Assembly (NCBI RefSeq): GCF_014844035.1
Contig: NZ_CP062159.1
Coordinates: 310,001-374,000 of the forward strand
Origin: Flavobacterium sp. MDT1-60
GTDB taxonomy: Bacteria; Bacteroidota; Bacteroidia; Flavobacteriales; Flavobacteriaceae
Length of the DNA: 64,000 bases
Reading direction: 5' to 3'
The first letter of the stretch is position 1, and each line of letters starts with the position of its first letter. The notes below the pieces were generated by a model that worked only from the letters and a program-made list of their open reading frames with translations, was not told the DNA's origin and ran no database searches. Positions 1-7,321 of this stretch are shown here, in pieces. Position numbers and translations under genes: made by a program.

Positions 1-37
1 TCGTTATAAAGATTAAACCTTAAAAATCCCAATAAAA

Positions 38-99
38 AAATTCCAAATTCCAACTTTGGGAAGGAAATTCCAAAACAAAAAAAATTCCAAATTCCAATT
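38..99. repeat. Heptameric ATTCCAA intergenic repeat
   Basis: Two blocks of the 7-bp unit ATTCCAA (about 38-53 and 82-97) with degenerate copies between them. The same unit returns at 20016-20163 in inverted orientation. No coding potential is visible. It lies downstream of ansA, next to a long palindrome. Confidence 0.6.
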
Positions 100-110
100 A
101 TCCGCAATCT

Positions 111-212
111 TGTCATTTCGAGGAACGAGAAATCTCCGCAAGCAGCTCCGTTCCTATTGGTGACAATCTTTGTCGAGCTACTTGCGGAGATTTCTCGTTC
201 CTCGAAATGACA
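111..212. repeat. Palindromic repeat with 32-bp perfect arms
   Basis: Positions 111-142 are the exact reverse complement of 181-212, leaving a 38-bp centre in which AGCTC (144-148) and GAGCT (175-179) can also pair. The RNA would form a very stable hairpin. It lies downstream of ansA on the ansA side, so it could end or protect that transcript, but there is no clear T tract. The shape is that of a REP or MITE-like dispersed element; no target-site duplication could be established. Confidence 0.85.
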
Positions 213-280
213 AACTATGTGAATTCATTTTTTTGGCATAAAACTAAAATGAACTTATATTACTTATATGGTGGAAAACT

Positions 281-1312
281 TTACAGCGAAATCTCCCCGC
301 GCAGAGCAGTTTCAAAAATAGTTTTGAAATTTTCCTGCTGAATATTATGTCCTAACAAATACATCAATTTTGTAATGGCGGCTTCTGTAGTAATATCTTT
401 TCCTGAAATAACGCCTAGGGATTTTAATGCTGTACTGGTTTCATATTGTCCCATATTGACACTTCCTCCGGAACATTGCGTTACGTTTACAATGTGCAAA
501 CCGGACTGAATTGCTTTCTGAATTAAATTCAAAAACCATTCTTCAGTTGGAGCATTTCCTGAACCGTACGTTTCTAATACTATACCTCGCAAACCTTTGA
601 TTTCGAGAATTGAAGCCAAAACCACTTCGCTCATTCCGGGAAACATTTTTATGATGGCAACGTGATTGTCTAAGTTTTTATGGACGATCAAATTGGCATT
701 TTCTTTTATCGGAAGAAATAAATGACGGTTTAATTTTAGGTGAACTCCAGACTCTACCAATTCAGGATAATTGGGTGCTGTAAATGCTTTAAAGTGTTCT
801 GCATTTACTTTTGATGTTCGGTTACCGCGGTATAATTTATATTCAAAATACAAGCACACTTCAGTGATTACCGGTTTCCCATTTTCCTGAAGTGAAGCAA
901 TCTGAATTGCCGTAATCAGGTTTTCTTTTGCATCGGTACGAAGATCTCCAATTGGTAATTGAGATCCTGTAAACACTACCGGCTTTGCCAAATTCTCTAA
1001 CATAAAACTCAATGCTGAAGCCGAATACGACATGGTATCTGAACCGTGTAACACGACAAATCCGTCAAAGGCGGCATACTTTTCTTCAATGATTTCGGCA
1101 ATTTTCGTCCACATTTCAGGATTCATATTAGATGAATCTATTGGTGTTTCAAACGAAAACGTCTCAATCTCACAATCTAATTGTTTGATTTCAGGAATAT
1201 TTTGCAATAATTTTCCAAAGTTGAACGCCTTAAGCGCACCCGTCTCAAAGTCTTTGCTCATACCGATAGTTCCTCCGGTATAAATCAAAAGTATTTTAGC
1301 TTTAGATGACAT
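281..1312 (-). CDS. ansA: Type I L-asparaginase
   Basis: Hydrolyses L-asparagine to aspartate and ammonia. The 343-aa length is usual for the cytoplasmic type I enzyme and there is no signal peptide. The first catalytic motif TGGTIG is at residues 12-17 (nucleophile Thr about 15), the second, HGSDTM, at 89-94, and the conserved Lys follows in RTDAKE near 129. The start codon lies inside the end of the upstream acyltransferase gene (11-nt overlap, different frame), so the two are probably translated together. A 32-bp palindrome follows the gene. Confidence 0.95.
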   Translation of the reverse strand: MSSKAKILLIYTGGTIGMSKDFETGALKAFNFGKLLQNIPEIKQLDCEIETFSFETPIDSSNMNPEMWTKIAEIIEEKYAAFDGFVVLHGSDTMSYSASALSFMLENLAKPVVFTGSQLPIGDLRTDAKENLITAIQIASLQENGKPVITEVCLYFEYKLYRGNRTSKVNAEHFKAFTAPNYPELVESGVHLKLNRHLFLPIKENANLIVHKNLDNHVAIIKMFPGMSEVVLASILEIKGLRGIVLETYGSGNAPTEEWFLNLIQKAIQSGLHIVNVTQCSGGSVNMGQYETSTALKSLGVISGKDITTEAAITKLMYLLGHNIQQENFKTIFETALRGEISL

Positions 1313-2438
1313 CCTGGTATTTTAATTTATTGACAACCGGGTTGGCATACATGGATAAAAATCCTTGTCTTGTAACCGGATTATCGCTTCCGATTCTCAT
1401 TTCTAAACGACGCTCAAAAAGTGATTTTTCACTTTCTCTGTACAAATGAGAAAATTTATCAGTTTCGTTTAAAATATCGTAAGCAATAAAGTTTGTTGGC
1501 CATAATCGGTAACTAGATAAAATGGAGTCATCAATAACTTGTGCCAAAGCCTGAACTTGCTTGTTTGCGTTATCATTCTCTGCTACAATTTGGTCAATTT
1601 CAGTATCTAAAACATCTCCAACGGAAATATGTATTCTTTTTTTAGTTCCCATAATACCACTTAAAATGGTCATGAAATCCTCATTTTTCTCTTTAATATA
1701 AACTTCGTTCTTTGATTCTGCCATTAATTGTGGCATTTTCAAAACATCTGTCGGATCATATTCGTATGAAATTGAAACCGGAACGATTTTTAATTTCTTA
1801 AAATAATCCATCAAATTCGATTCATCAGAACCCATTCCAATCATTTTTAAAACTCCCGGATTAGTTTCGTCATTTCCATCTTTTGTACGTCCTTCTCTCT
1901 GTGCAATCCAAACCGAACGATTTTCGCGAAGCAATAATTGCCCCATATATTCAGCCAATAATTTAGAGCTCTGCAACATTTCTCTTGGAGTTAAACCTCT
2001 TAAAACCAAAAAGTTTCTATTCAGTTTTGCCAAAGTACTCAAGAATGCTTTTTTAACAAGATTATCTCCAATTGCAGAGGCTGTCATGACTAAACCGTGT
2101 TCAAATAAACAAACATTCAGCAATGTTGTATCTAAAAGAATATCTCTGTGATTAGATATAAATAAGTAAGAAGTATTTTTTTCAAGTTTCTCAAATCCTG
2201 AAGTTGTGAGACCTTCAGAACTTTTCTCAAGAACCTTTTGTATTGTATTATATATAAAGTTGCATTGAAAATCACGAATTGAATGTGTTTTTTTAAGCTG
2301 CTCTTTCCAAACCTCATCATTTACTTCCGGAAAAGTAAAGTTCATCATGGTTTTCATCATCGGATGATTCACAACATCATGAAGTGCTTCATTTATTTCT
2401 GAATCATAAAACGGTCGAATGGCATCAAATCTCTGCAT
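1302..2438 (-). CDS. PlsC-like glycerophospholipid acyltransferase
   Basis: Probable membrane-associated acyltransferase of the 1-acyl-glycerol-3-phosphate acyltransferase superfamily, which acylates lysophosphatidate or a related acceptor. The 378 aa include the active-site segment SNHRDILLD (His about 97). The usual motif is H-x4-D; here Asp falls at H+2 and H+6, so the spacing differs from textbook PlsC. A later EGRTKDG segment corresponds to the substrate-binding EGTRS-like block of the family. There is no signal peptide. The gene overlaps ansA by 11 nt and follows the tatD-like gene by about 70 nt, so an operon of the three is plausible. The exact acceptor cannot be read from the sequence. 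Confidence 0.8.
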   Translation of the reverse strand: MQRFDAIRPFYDSEINEALHDVVNHPMMKTMMNFTFPEVNDEVWKEQLKKTHSIRDFQCNFIYNTIQKVLEKSSEGLTTSGFEKLEKNTSYLFISNHRDILLDTTLLNVCLFEHGLVMTASAIGDNLVKKAFLSTLAKLNRNFLVLRGLTPREMLQSSKLLAEYMGQLLLRENRSVWIAQREGRTKDGNDETNPGVLKMIGMGSDESNLMDYFKKLKIVPVSISYEYDPTDVLKMPQLMAESKNEVYIKEKNEDFMTILSGIMGTKKRIHISVGDVLDTEIDQIVAENDNANKQVQALAQVIDDSILSSYRLWPTNFIAYDILNETDKFSHLYRESEKSLFERRLEMRIGSDNPVTRQGFLSMYANPVVNKLKYQDVI

Positions 2439-2510
2439 TATAAATATCTGTTTTATTTATTTAGGTGGGCAAAAGAACAAAAAAAAAATTAAAGTATTGT
2501 TAGTTGATAA

Positions 2511-3290
2511 TTAAATCCCAAAAACATCTTTTGAATTTTGCGTTGTAATTTCTGCAATTTCTTCTTCAGAAATACTATAAATATAAGATAATTTTGCTAA
2601 AATATTGGTTAAATAACTACTTTCATTTCGTTTTCCACGATATGGAATCGGCGCTAAATAAGGAGAATCAGTCTCCAAAACAATGTGTTTTAAATCGATT
2701 TGATTTAGAAACTGATCGATTTTTCCGTTTTTAAAAGTTACAACTCCTCCTATTCCTAACTTCATATTATAGGATATTGCCTGTAAAGCTTGTTCGTGAG
2801 TTCCAGTAAAACAATGAAAAATTCCAAATAAATCATCTGATTTTTCTTCTTCCAAAATTTCAAAAATTTCATCAAAAGCTTCACGGCAATGAATTACGAT
2901 TGGTAGCTTATATTGTTTTGCTAACTGAATTTGTCTTCTAAACGCAATTTGCTGCTCTTTCAGATGCGTTTTATCCCAATACAAATCAATTCCGATTTCC
3001 CCAACAGCATAAAACTTTCTTCTGGCCAATTCAGTTTCTACATGCTGTAATTCTTCCTCATAATTATCTTTAACGTAAGTAGGATGCAAACCCATCATCA
3101 AAAAGACATAGTCCGGATAGTTTTGCTCTAAATCATACATTGACTGTGTGGCAGCGGCATCAATGGCGGGAATAAAAAAACGTGTTACTCCGGCATTTAT
3201 GGCTCTCTGCATCATTTCGTCGCGATCCTGATCAAACTCTTCAGAATATAAATGGGTATGTGTATCGGTAATTATGGGTGTTGAATTCAA
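2511..3290 (-). CDS. TatD-family metal-dependent hydrolase (DNase)
   Basis: A 259-aa cytoplasmic TIM-barrel metallohydrolase of the TatD family, whose members are Mg-dependent 3'-5' exonucleases. The metal ligands are visible: HTH at residues 11-13, Glu about 98 in VGEIGID, His about 134 in IVIHCRE, His about 159 in FHCFTG and Asp about 208 in LETDSPYLAP. Length and motif order match the family closely. It may be transcribed with the two downstream minus-strand genes. Which TatD paralogue (TatD, YcfH or YjjV type) cannot be decided. Confidence 0.93.
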   Translation of the reverse strand: MNSTPIITDTHTHLYSEEFDQDRDEMMQRAINAGVTRFFIPAIDAAATQSMYDLEQNYPDYVFLMMGLHPTYVKDNYEEELQHVETELARRKFYAVGEIGIDLYWDKTHLKEQQIAFRRQIQLAKQYKLPIVIHCREAFDEIFEILEEEKSDDLFGIFHCFTGTHEQALQAISYNMKLGIGGVVTFKNGKIDQFLNQIDLKHIVLETDSPYLAPIPYRGKRNESSYLTNILAKLSYIYSISEEEIAEITTQNSKDVFGI

Positions 3291-3356
3291 TGGTATAATT
3301 TTTAAGAAGCCAAAATTACGACAATATTAAAAACTTTCCCAATCTTGAGGAAATGG

Positions 3357-3406
3357 CACGCGGATGACACGGATTCACTTCGTGAAAACGCGGATTGAAA
3401 CGGATT
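3357..3406. repeat. Short degenerate GCGGAT/CACGGATT repeats
   Basis: The gap between the S41 peptidase and tatD-like genes holds repeated ACGCGGAT, CACGGATT and AACGGATT units around a small palindrome, TTCAC-TTC-GTGAA. This resembles the 'cacggatt' repeats scattered through flavobacterial intergenic DNA (from memory). No gene is visible in it. Confidence 0.45.
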
Positions 3407-3442
3407 TTTTTATTTGAAAATGTTTTGGACGCAACCTAGCTG

Positions 3443-4975
3443 TTATTTCCCAGTTTCAATAAAAACCAAAGCACGATCCAAAACCTCATCTTTTCCTTCC
3501 TTAATTCCTTTGATTGTTGGTTTTACTTCAATATCCGGAACGATACCAATTCTTTGTGTTTCTCTTCCATCTGGATAATAAACCCCAATTCCTGAAAACA
3601 AGGTATGAAATCCCTTAAAATCAAACTGGCTTACATTTCCATCTGCTCCAGCTGTCTGACTTCCAATAATTGTCGTATTGCCCGCCGTCTGGAAGCACAT
3701 TGCCGTCCATTCAGATTGACTGATTGATTTTTCGTTAAGCAAAACAATCACTTTTCCTTTGTAATTATCTTTGTTTTCAGAACCGCTTTTCGTTGAGCCA
3801 TCCCAAATAAATTTACCAGGATAACCATAATATGGGCGGGTATAAATGGCAAATTCTTTTTCCTGCGGATTTAAAAATTGCGATATCTCTCTAAAAGTTC
3901 CGTTTGGATAATTTCTCATATCAAAAACAATTGCTTTGGAAGCTTTTAAAGCTTCAATCATTGCTGGAATATTTTTCGGTTTTATAATCCCCATATCGAC
4001 ATAGCCTATATTATTACCCAAAAACTTAAACTTGTCTCTCTTTTTCATGGCTCCCTTTTTAAATTCATTCCTGTGAGAATCATGATAATCAAACCAAATC
4101 ATTTCTTTTGTTTCGTATTTTCCATCTTTCAAAAATTCTACTTTAACATTATCTGAGGGATTCACCAAGACAATCTTTGCTAGTTTATCTAAATAAGCAG
4201 CCTCATTTGAAGCACAGATTAAATCTCTTTTTTCTGAGATAAAATCCTTAATTGTTTTGTCATTTATTTTTGTGATTACATCGCCTACTTTTATGTTATA
4301 AGCCTCGGCCAGACTGTCGCCTAAAATTTCTGTTACCACTATTTTTTCATCAATTATTTTTCCATCAGCAGGAAAAAATCTTCTTCTTTCTCCGCTTGTA
4401 GAAGCTGAAGGATATACAAAAAACTCTGTATGGCTGTCATCCATTTTTGAAATCATCTTCTTCATTACTGTGTAAAAATCATTCTGACTTTCAGCTTTGA
4501 CAACCTCAGGCAATGTTTCTGTTAAAGTTTCATCCCATTTCTGACTCATTAAATATTTAAACGGAAAAAAGTATTCGACAACATTCCAATACATAAATAT
4601 CATTCGCAGTTTTGAATTTTTATCATTAAAATTGGGATCATCATAACGCTCATTTATCAAAGAAACATTCTCAACATGTTCTTTTCCTTCAACATAAAAC
4701 TGTTTGCCCTGAAATCTGTTTTCTTCAATAAATTTAAGTTTCTTCGAAAGCTTTTTTGAAAACAATTTATTACTGTTAATCCATCTTAAATCAAAATTTT
4801 TATCAAAAAACCGGACATCTTTTGGTACAGTAATTGGCCCAATTTCTTTTATGGGCCCTAAATCATCAATCCAGTTTTCCAGAACTAAAGAGAACTCTGC
4901 TTTAGTTTGTGCCTTATCAATTTTTGGTAAAATATCCAAAAGCTGTTGATCCCAATTGAAATCGCCATTGGCCAC
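3443..4975 (-). CDS. S41-family (C-terminal processing-type) peptidase, N-terminus frameshifted
   Basis: The 510-aa reading frame holds a PDZ-like domain (about residues 210-285) and an S41 peptidase domain (about 320-505) with the nucleophile segment KSISQSEW, in which Ser419 aligns with the catalytic Ser of the family. The first in-frame start is a GTG (4973-4975) that cuts into a conserved helix: the same frame upstream continues as VWGFLKYYHPK, preceded by the tail of a signal peptide. A good start ATG lies at 5106-5104, followed by seven A; eight A would give one frame of 554 aa with a normal Bacteroidota signal peptide. Either this is a sequencing or real one-base deletion, or the gene is inactive for export. 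Confidence 0.75.
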   Translation of the reverse strand: MANGDFNWDQQLLDILPKIDKAQTKAEFSLVLENWIDDLGPIKEIGPITVPKDVRFFDKNFDLRWINSNKLFSKKLSKKLKFIEENRFQGKQFYVEGKEHVENVSLINERYDDPNFNDKNSKLRMIFMYWNVVEYFFPFKYLMSQKWDETLTETLPEVVKAESQNDFYTVMKKMISKMDDSHTEFFVYPSASTSGERRRFFPADGKIIDEKIVVTEILGDSLAEAYNIKVGDVITKINDKTIKDFISEKRDLICASNEAAYLDKLAKIVLVNPSDNVKVEFLKDGKYETKEMIWFDYHDSHRNEFKKGAMKKRDKFKFLGNNIGYVDMGIIKPKNIPAMIEALKASKAIVFDMRNYPNGTFREISQFLNPQEKEFAIYTRPYYGYPGKFIWDGSTKSGSENKDNYKGKVIVLLNEKSISQSEWTAMCFQTAGNTTIIGSQTAGADGNVSQFDFKGFHTLFSGIGVYYPDGRETQRIGIVPDIEVKPTIKGIKEGKDEVLDRALVFIETGK

Positions 4976-5106
4976 TTTCGGATGATAATATTTTAAGAAT
5001 CCCCAAACTTTGCAGACTGCAGAAAGTTTTTCGGTTTCGGTAATTTTGGCCTGGCCGAAGGTAATTTGTGAAAGAAGTAAGAGAAAAAGAGGGTAATTTT
5101 TTTCAT
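4976..5106 (-). pseudogene. Out-of-frame signal peptide of the S41 peptidase
   Basis: ATG at 5104-5106 (minus) is followed by an A7 tract (T7 at 5097-5103 on the plus strand). Frame 0 stops after about 38 codons. The frame of the downstream peptidase, entered by one extra A, reads a Lys-Lys start, a Leu-rich core, and SQITFGQ, a normal export signal. There is no other ATG in the peptidase frame above position 4975. The shift needed is exactly one nucleotide (131 nt against 132). Confidence 0.75.
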
Positions 5107-5210
5107 TAAATTTAGATCGTTTTTGGGTTTGTTTTGGTATAAATTAAAACCGAATGTAGCTATTAAAAATCAAATTCAATTACGGTTTTACGTAAAGGCC
5201 AGAAAGAATT

Positions 5211-5304
5211 TAACCGCAAGGTACCAAAGAGTTTACGCTATGGAACGCAAAGAAAATTAAAAACTTTGCATCTTTGCGTAAACCCTTTGCGCACCTTGCG
5301 GTTA
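5211..5304. repeat. Intergenic inverted repeat
   Basis: TAACCGCAAGGT (5211-5222) is the exact reverse complement of ACCTTGCGGTTA (5293-5304). Inner arms GTTTACGC (5231-5238) and GCGTAAAC (5276-5283) also pair, so the element folds as one long interrupted stem. It sits between the S41 peptidase and the TPR gene. The remaining stretch up to 5379 has 'tctctgcgaa' type repeats also seen at 10368-10562. No gene is visible in the gap. Confidence 0.8.
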
Positions 5305-5379
5305 AAAAAAAATCGCAAAGCTCTTTAAAACTCTGCGACTTTCTGTGTATTTTTTCGTGTATCTCTGCGAAATAAATTC

Positions 5380-6105
5380 CTAGTCCAATGCATCTAAAAG
5401 CTCCTGAACTTCGTCATAATCCTCATAATCCTGAGAAATGGTTTGCAGGATTTGTTTGCAGCCTTCGTAATCTTTTTTCTTTAATTTTATTAAAGCCAGA
5501 TTCCAAATTGACTTATCCTTATAAATAGGGCTGTTGGCTTTCAATTCGTTAAAAACAGCTTCGGCTTTTTGATAGTGACTAACTTGTAATAAAGAAATAC
5601 CATAATAATACTGAACTTCCGGTGTTTTGTTTTCTTTTAAAGCTGCTTCAAAAAACGGAACGGCTTCCTTAAATTTTCTGGTATTAAAAGCTTTTTCGGC
5701 TTGTAATAAATGCACATTCGTAGTGCTTCTTTCTGTAAAATGAGCTTGTCCGGGGTGATTGTAATCATTAAAGGCCGGATTTTGATTGTAGTCAAAAAAG
5801 AACAATCCAAATAAAATAATGACAGAGGCTGCCGCTGCATAATACCACGGACGCATTAATACTACTTTTGGTTTACTGTTATTGAAATGTTTTTCTGAAA
5901 TTTGAGTCAGATTTTCCTTAAACGCTTCTCTTTCGGCTTCAAATCCAAATTTGTTTTCCAATTGAAGTTGTACCCCTTTGAAAGTCTCAAATTCTGATGC
6001 AAATTCCGGATCTTCGGCTAATTGTTTTTCAAAATCAGTTTTTTCGACAGCAGTCATTTCGCTTTGAAGATATTGATCAAATAATATGTAGCGTTCTTCG
6101 TTCAT
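5380..6105 (-). CDS. Membrane-anchored TPR protein, putative anti-sigma factor
   Basis: The 241 aa form three parts: a cytoplasmic N-terminal segment (1-80) of the type 'LFDQYLQSEMTAVEKTDFEKQL' (helical, like the N-termini of Bacteroidota anti-sigma proteins), a single membrane helix at about 86-105, and a C-terminal part with TPR-like helical repeats (about 130-235) that would be periplasmic. Its start lies 2 nt after the stop of the sigma factor gene, so the two are co-transcribed. The order sigma then membrane protein is typical of anti-sigma factors. That it binds the sigma factor is inferred from context; there is no zinc-binding HxxxCxxC motif. Confidence 0.65.
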   Translation of the reverse strand: MNEERYILFDQYLQSEMTAVEKTDFEKQLAEDPEFASEFETFKGVQLQLENKFGFEAEREAFKENLTQISEKHFNNSKPKVVLMRPWYYAAAASVIILFGLFFFDYNQNPAFNDYNHPGQAHFTERSTTNVHLLQAEKAFNTRKFKEAVPFFEAALKENKTPEVQYYYGISLLQVSHYQKAEAVFNELKANSPIYKDKSIWNLALIKLKKKDYEGCKQILQTISQDYEDYDEVQELLDALD

Positions 6106-6107
6106 GA

Positions 6108-6692
6108 CTAATTGTTTTTTAGAGAATTAAAATTTTTAGCTTCCTGAATCCACTGCGTTAACTGACCCACGCACAACGATTTCTTTTTACGGACATAACC
6201 GTAAGTAACGTTGAGTTTTTCAGCAACTTCTTCCATCGACTTAATTGAAAAACTCAGTTTTAAAAGTTCCTGACATTTATCCCCCAATTTCTGAAACATG
6301 GTATCAAAAAGTTGTTGTTTTTCGTCAAATTCTTCTGTTTGTCCAATTAATTCAAGTGCAGATTCATTCATAGATACAACGTCTTCATTAATTGTTACCC
6401 CTTTATTGGATGTTTTTTTTAACTCATTGAGCCATTTCCTTTTGCATAATAAAAAAAAGTAGGCATCAAACGGACACGTTAATTTTAATGTATTGGCTTT
6501 CGCCTGATTAAAAAGCAAAATCATGACTTCCTGAACGATATCCTGTGCCTGTTCTTTATCGCCCGAATTATTCATGACGAAAAAAACGACTTTTGGAACG
6601 AACTTCTTATATATAGACTGAATGATTGCCGAATCATTTGCAGCAAGTCCCTCAATATACATTTGGTCAGGATGAATTTTATTTGCGCCCAT
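6108..6692 (-). CDS. Sigma-70 family (ECF-like) RNA polymerase sigma factor
   Basis: The 194-aa protein has a region 2 at about residues 24-90 (with the core DIVQEVMILL where ECF factors have the region 2.2 helix) and a region 4 helix-turn-helix at about 130-180 (KSMEEVAEKLNVTYGYVRKKK). There is no region 1.1 or 3 and no C-terminal extension, as in ECF factors. It is the first gene of a two-gene minus-strand unit with the TPR membrane protein and diverges from the plus-strand block at 6822. Three promoter-like motifs on the plus strand nearby (6751, 7144, 7213) are candidate targets. Confidence 0.85.
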   Translation of the reverse strand: MGANKIHPDQMYIEGLAANDSAIIQSIYKKFVPKVVFFVMNNSGDKEQAQDIVQEVMILLFNQAKANTLKLTCPFDAYFFLLCKRKWLNELKKTSNKGVTINEDVVSMNESALELIGQTEEFDEKQQLFDTMFQKLGDKCQELLKLSFSIKSMEEVAEKLNVTYGYVRKKKSLCVGQLTQWIQEAKNFNSLKNN

Positions 6693-6750
6693 AAAAAAAC
6701 TTTTTGATAGCTAATTTAGAAAAAGAATCTGAAATAAATCTCATTTACAG

Positions 6751-6781
6751 GGGTAACAATTACAAAATCAAATTGATATAA
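6751..6781 (+). promoter_or_regulatory. Promoter-like motif, copy 1
   Basis: GGGTAACAA at 6751 and TTGATATAA at 6773-6781, start-to-start distance 22. The same pair with identical spacing occurs at 7144 and 7213. It precedes the small gene at 6822 by 41 nt and lies in the divergent gap with the sigma gene. The likely reading is a -35/-10 pair for the neighbouring ECF sigma factor. An activator site is the alternative. Confidence 0.6.
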
Positions 6782-6821
6782 CGGTACAACAATCTTTTAA
6801 AACCATAAAAAATTAAGAGAA

Positions 6822-7120
6822 ATGAAAACGTATCAATTTACAAATAATAAAAATCTGGATCAGTTTTACGAAATGATTTCGGCCAAAAAACGAAATGGTT
6901 TTGTAATTATTGAACATAATGAAAAGCTGCCTTATGTGGTTTTATCCAAAGAAAAAAAATCCATTAAACATTCTTTCATCTCTTTCTTACCTGTCTCACA
7001 TTTGGGCTTTGGTCGATTGTTTGGCTGTATTTAATAATTACGCTTTCGCGGAAGAAAAACATATTAGTCGCTGTCGACGAAGATGGAAACCTCTTTGAAG
7101 ATAAATGTCTCTCCGTATAA
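6822..7120 (+). pseudogene. Small one-helix membrane protein gene with an apparent -1 frameshift
   Basis: As read, the first frame gives 70 aa and ends at 7034. Its first 56 residues look like a soluble domain (MKTYQFTNNKNLDQFYEMI...). From about 6990 the coding sense moves to another frame, which reads FLTCLTFGLWSIVWLYLI (a membrane helix), then KKNILVAVDEDGNLFEDK and a stop at 7118-7120. One added base near 6990 gives a single 99-aa protein: soluble head, one membrane helix, short tail. The family is not recognised. It is the first gene after promoter motif copy 1. Real mutation and sequencing error cannot be told apart; the nearby A8 tract cannot be the cause, since a shift there meets a stop. 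Confidence 0.55.
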
Positions 7121-7143
7121 ATTAAAAAAAATTAAAAAACAGG

Positions 7144-7174
7144 GGGTAACAATTTTTATCGTGAGTTGATATAA
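7144..7174 (+). promoter_or_regulatory. Promoter-like motif, copy 2
   Basis: GGGTAAC at 7144-7150 and TTGATATAA at 7166-7174; start-to-start distance 22, as in copies 1 and 3. It follows the small gene and precedes the lipoprotein gene at 7322. Confidence 0.6.
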
Positions 7175-7212
7175 CCGTATAAAACAAGCAGAAAAATAAA
7201 TTTTAAAAATTA

Positions 7213-7243
7213 GGGTAACAATATCAAACCCGAATTGATATAA
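7213..7243 (+). promoter_or_regulatory. Promoter-like motif, copy 3
   Basis: GGGTAACAA from 7213 and TTGATATAA at 7235-7243; distance 22 again. It is the copy nearest the lipoprotein start (79 nt). The rest of the gap 7121-7321 is AT-rich and shows nothing else. Confidence 0.6.
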
Positions 7244-7321
7244 GAATATAAAATTAAAATTAACAACCAGAATCTGAAACCACTTGAAACTAATCAAGAC
7301 AGATTTATAAAACTAGAAATC

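Noticed and set aside
1032..1283. Plus-strand frame inside ansA.
   Set aside because: It is antisense to a well-conserved enzyme gene and has no features of its own.
6389..6403. GGGGTAACAATTA on the minus strand inside the sigma gene, resembling the left box of the promoter motif.
   Set aside because: No TTGATATAA at the fixed distance of 22; it codes for part of a normal sigma factor sequence (KGVTINED).
6910..7098. A 62-aa frame overlapping the small gene.
   Set aside because: It overlaps both halves of the frameshifted gene; its tail (HISRCRRRWKP) is a shifted reading of the better-looking KKNILVAVDEDGN.
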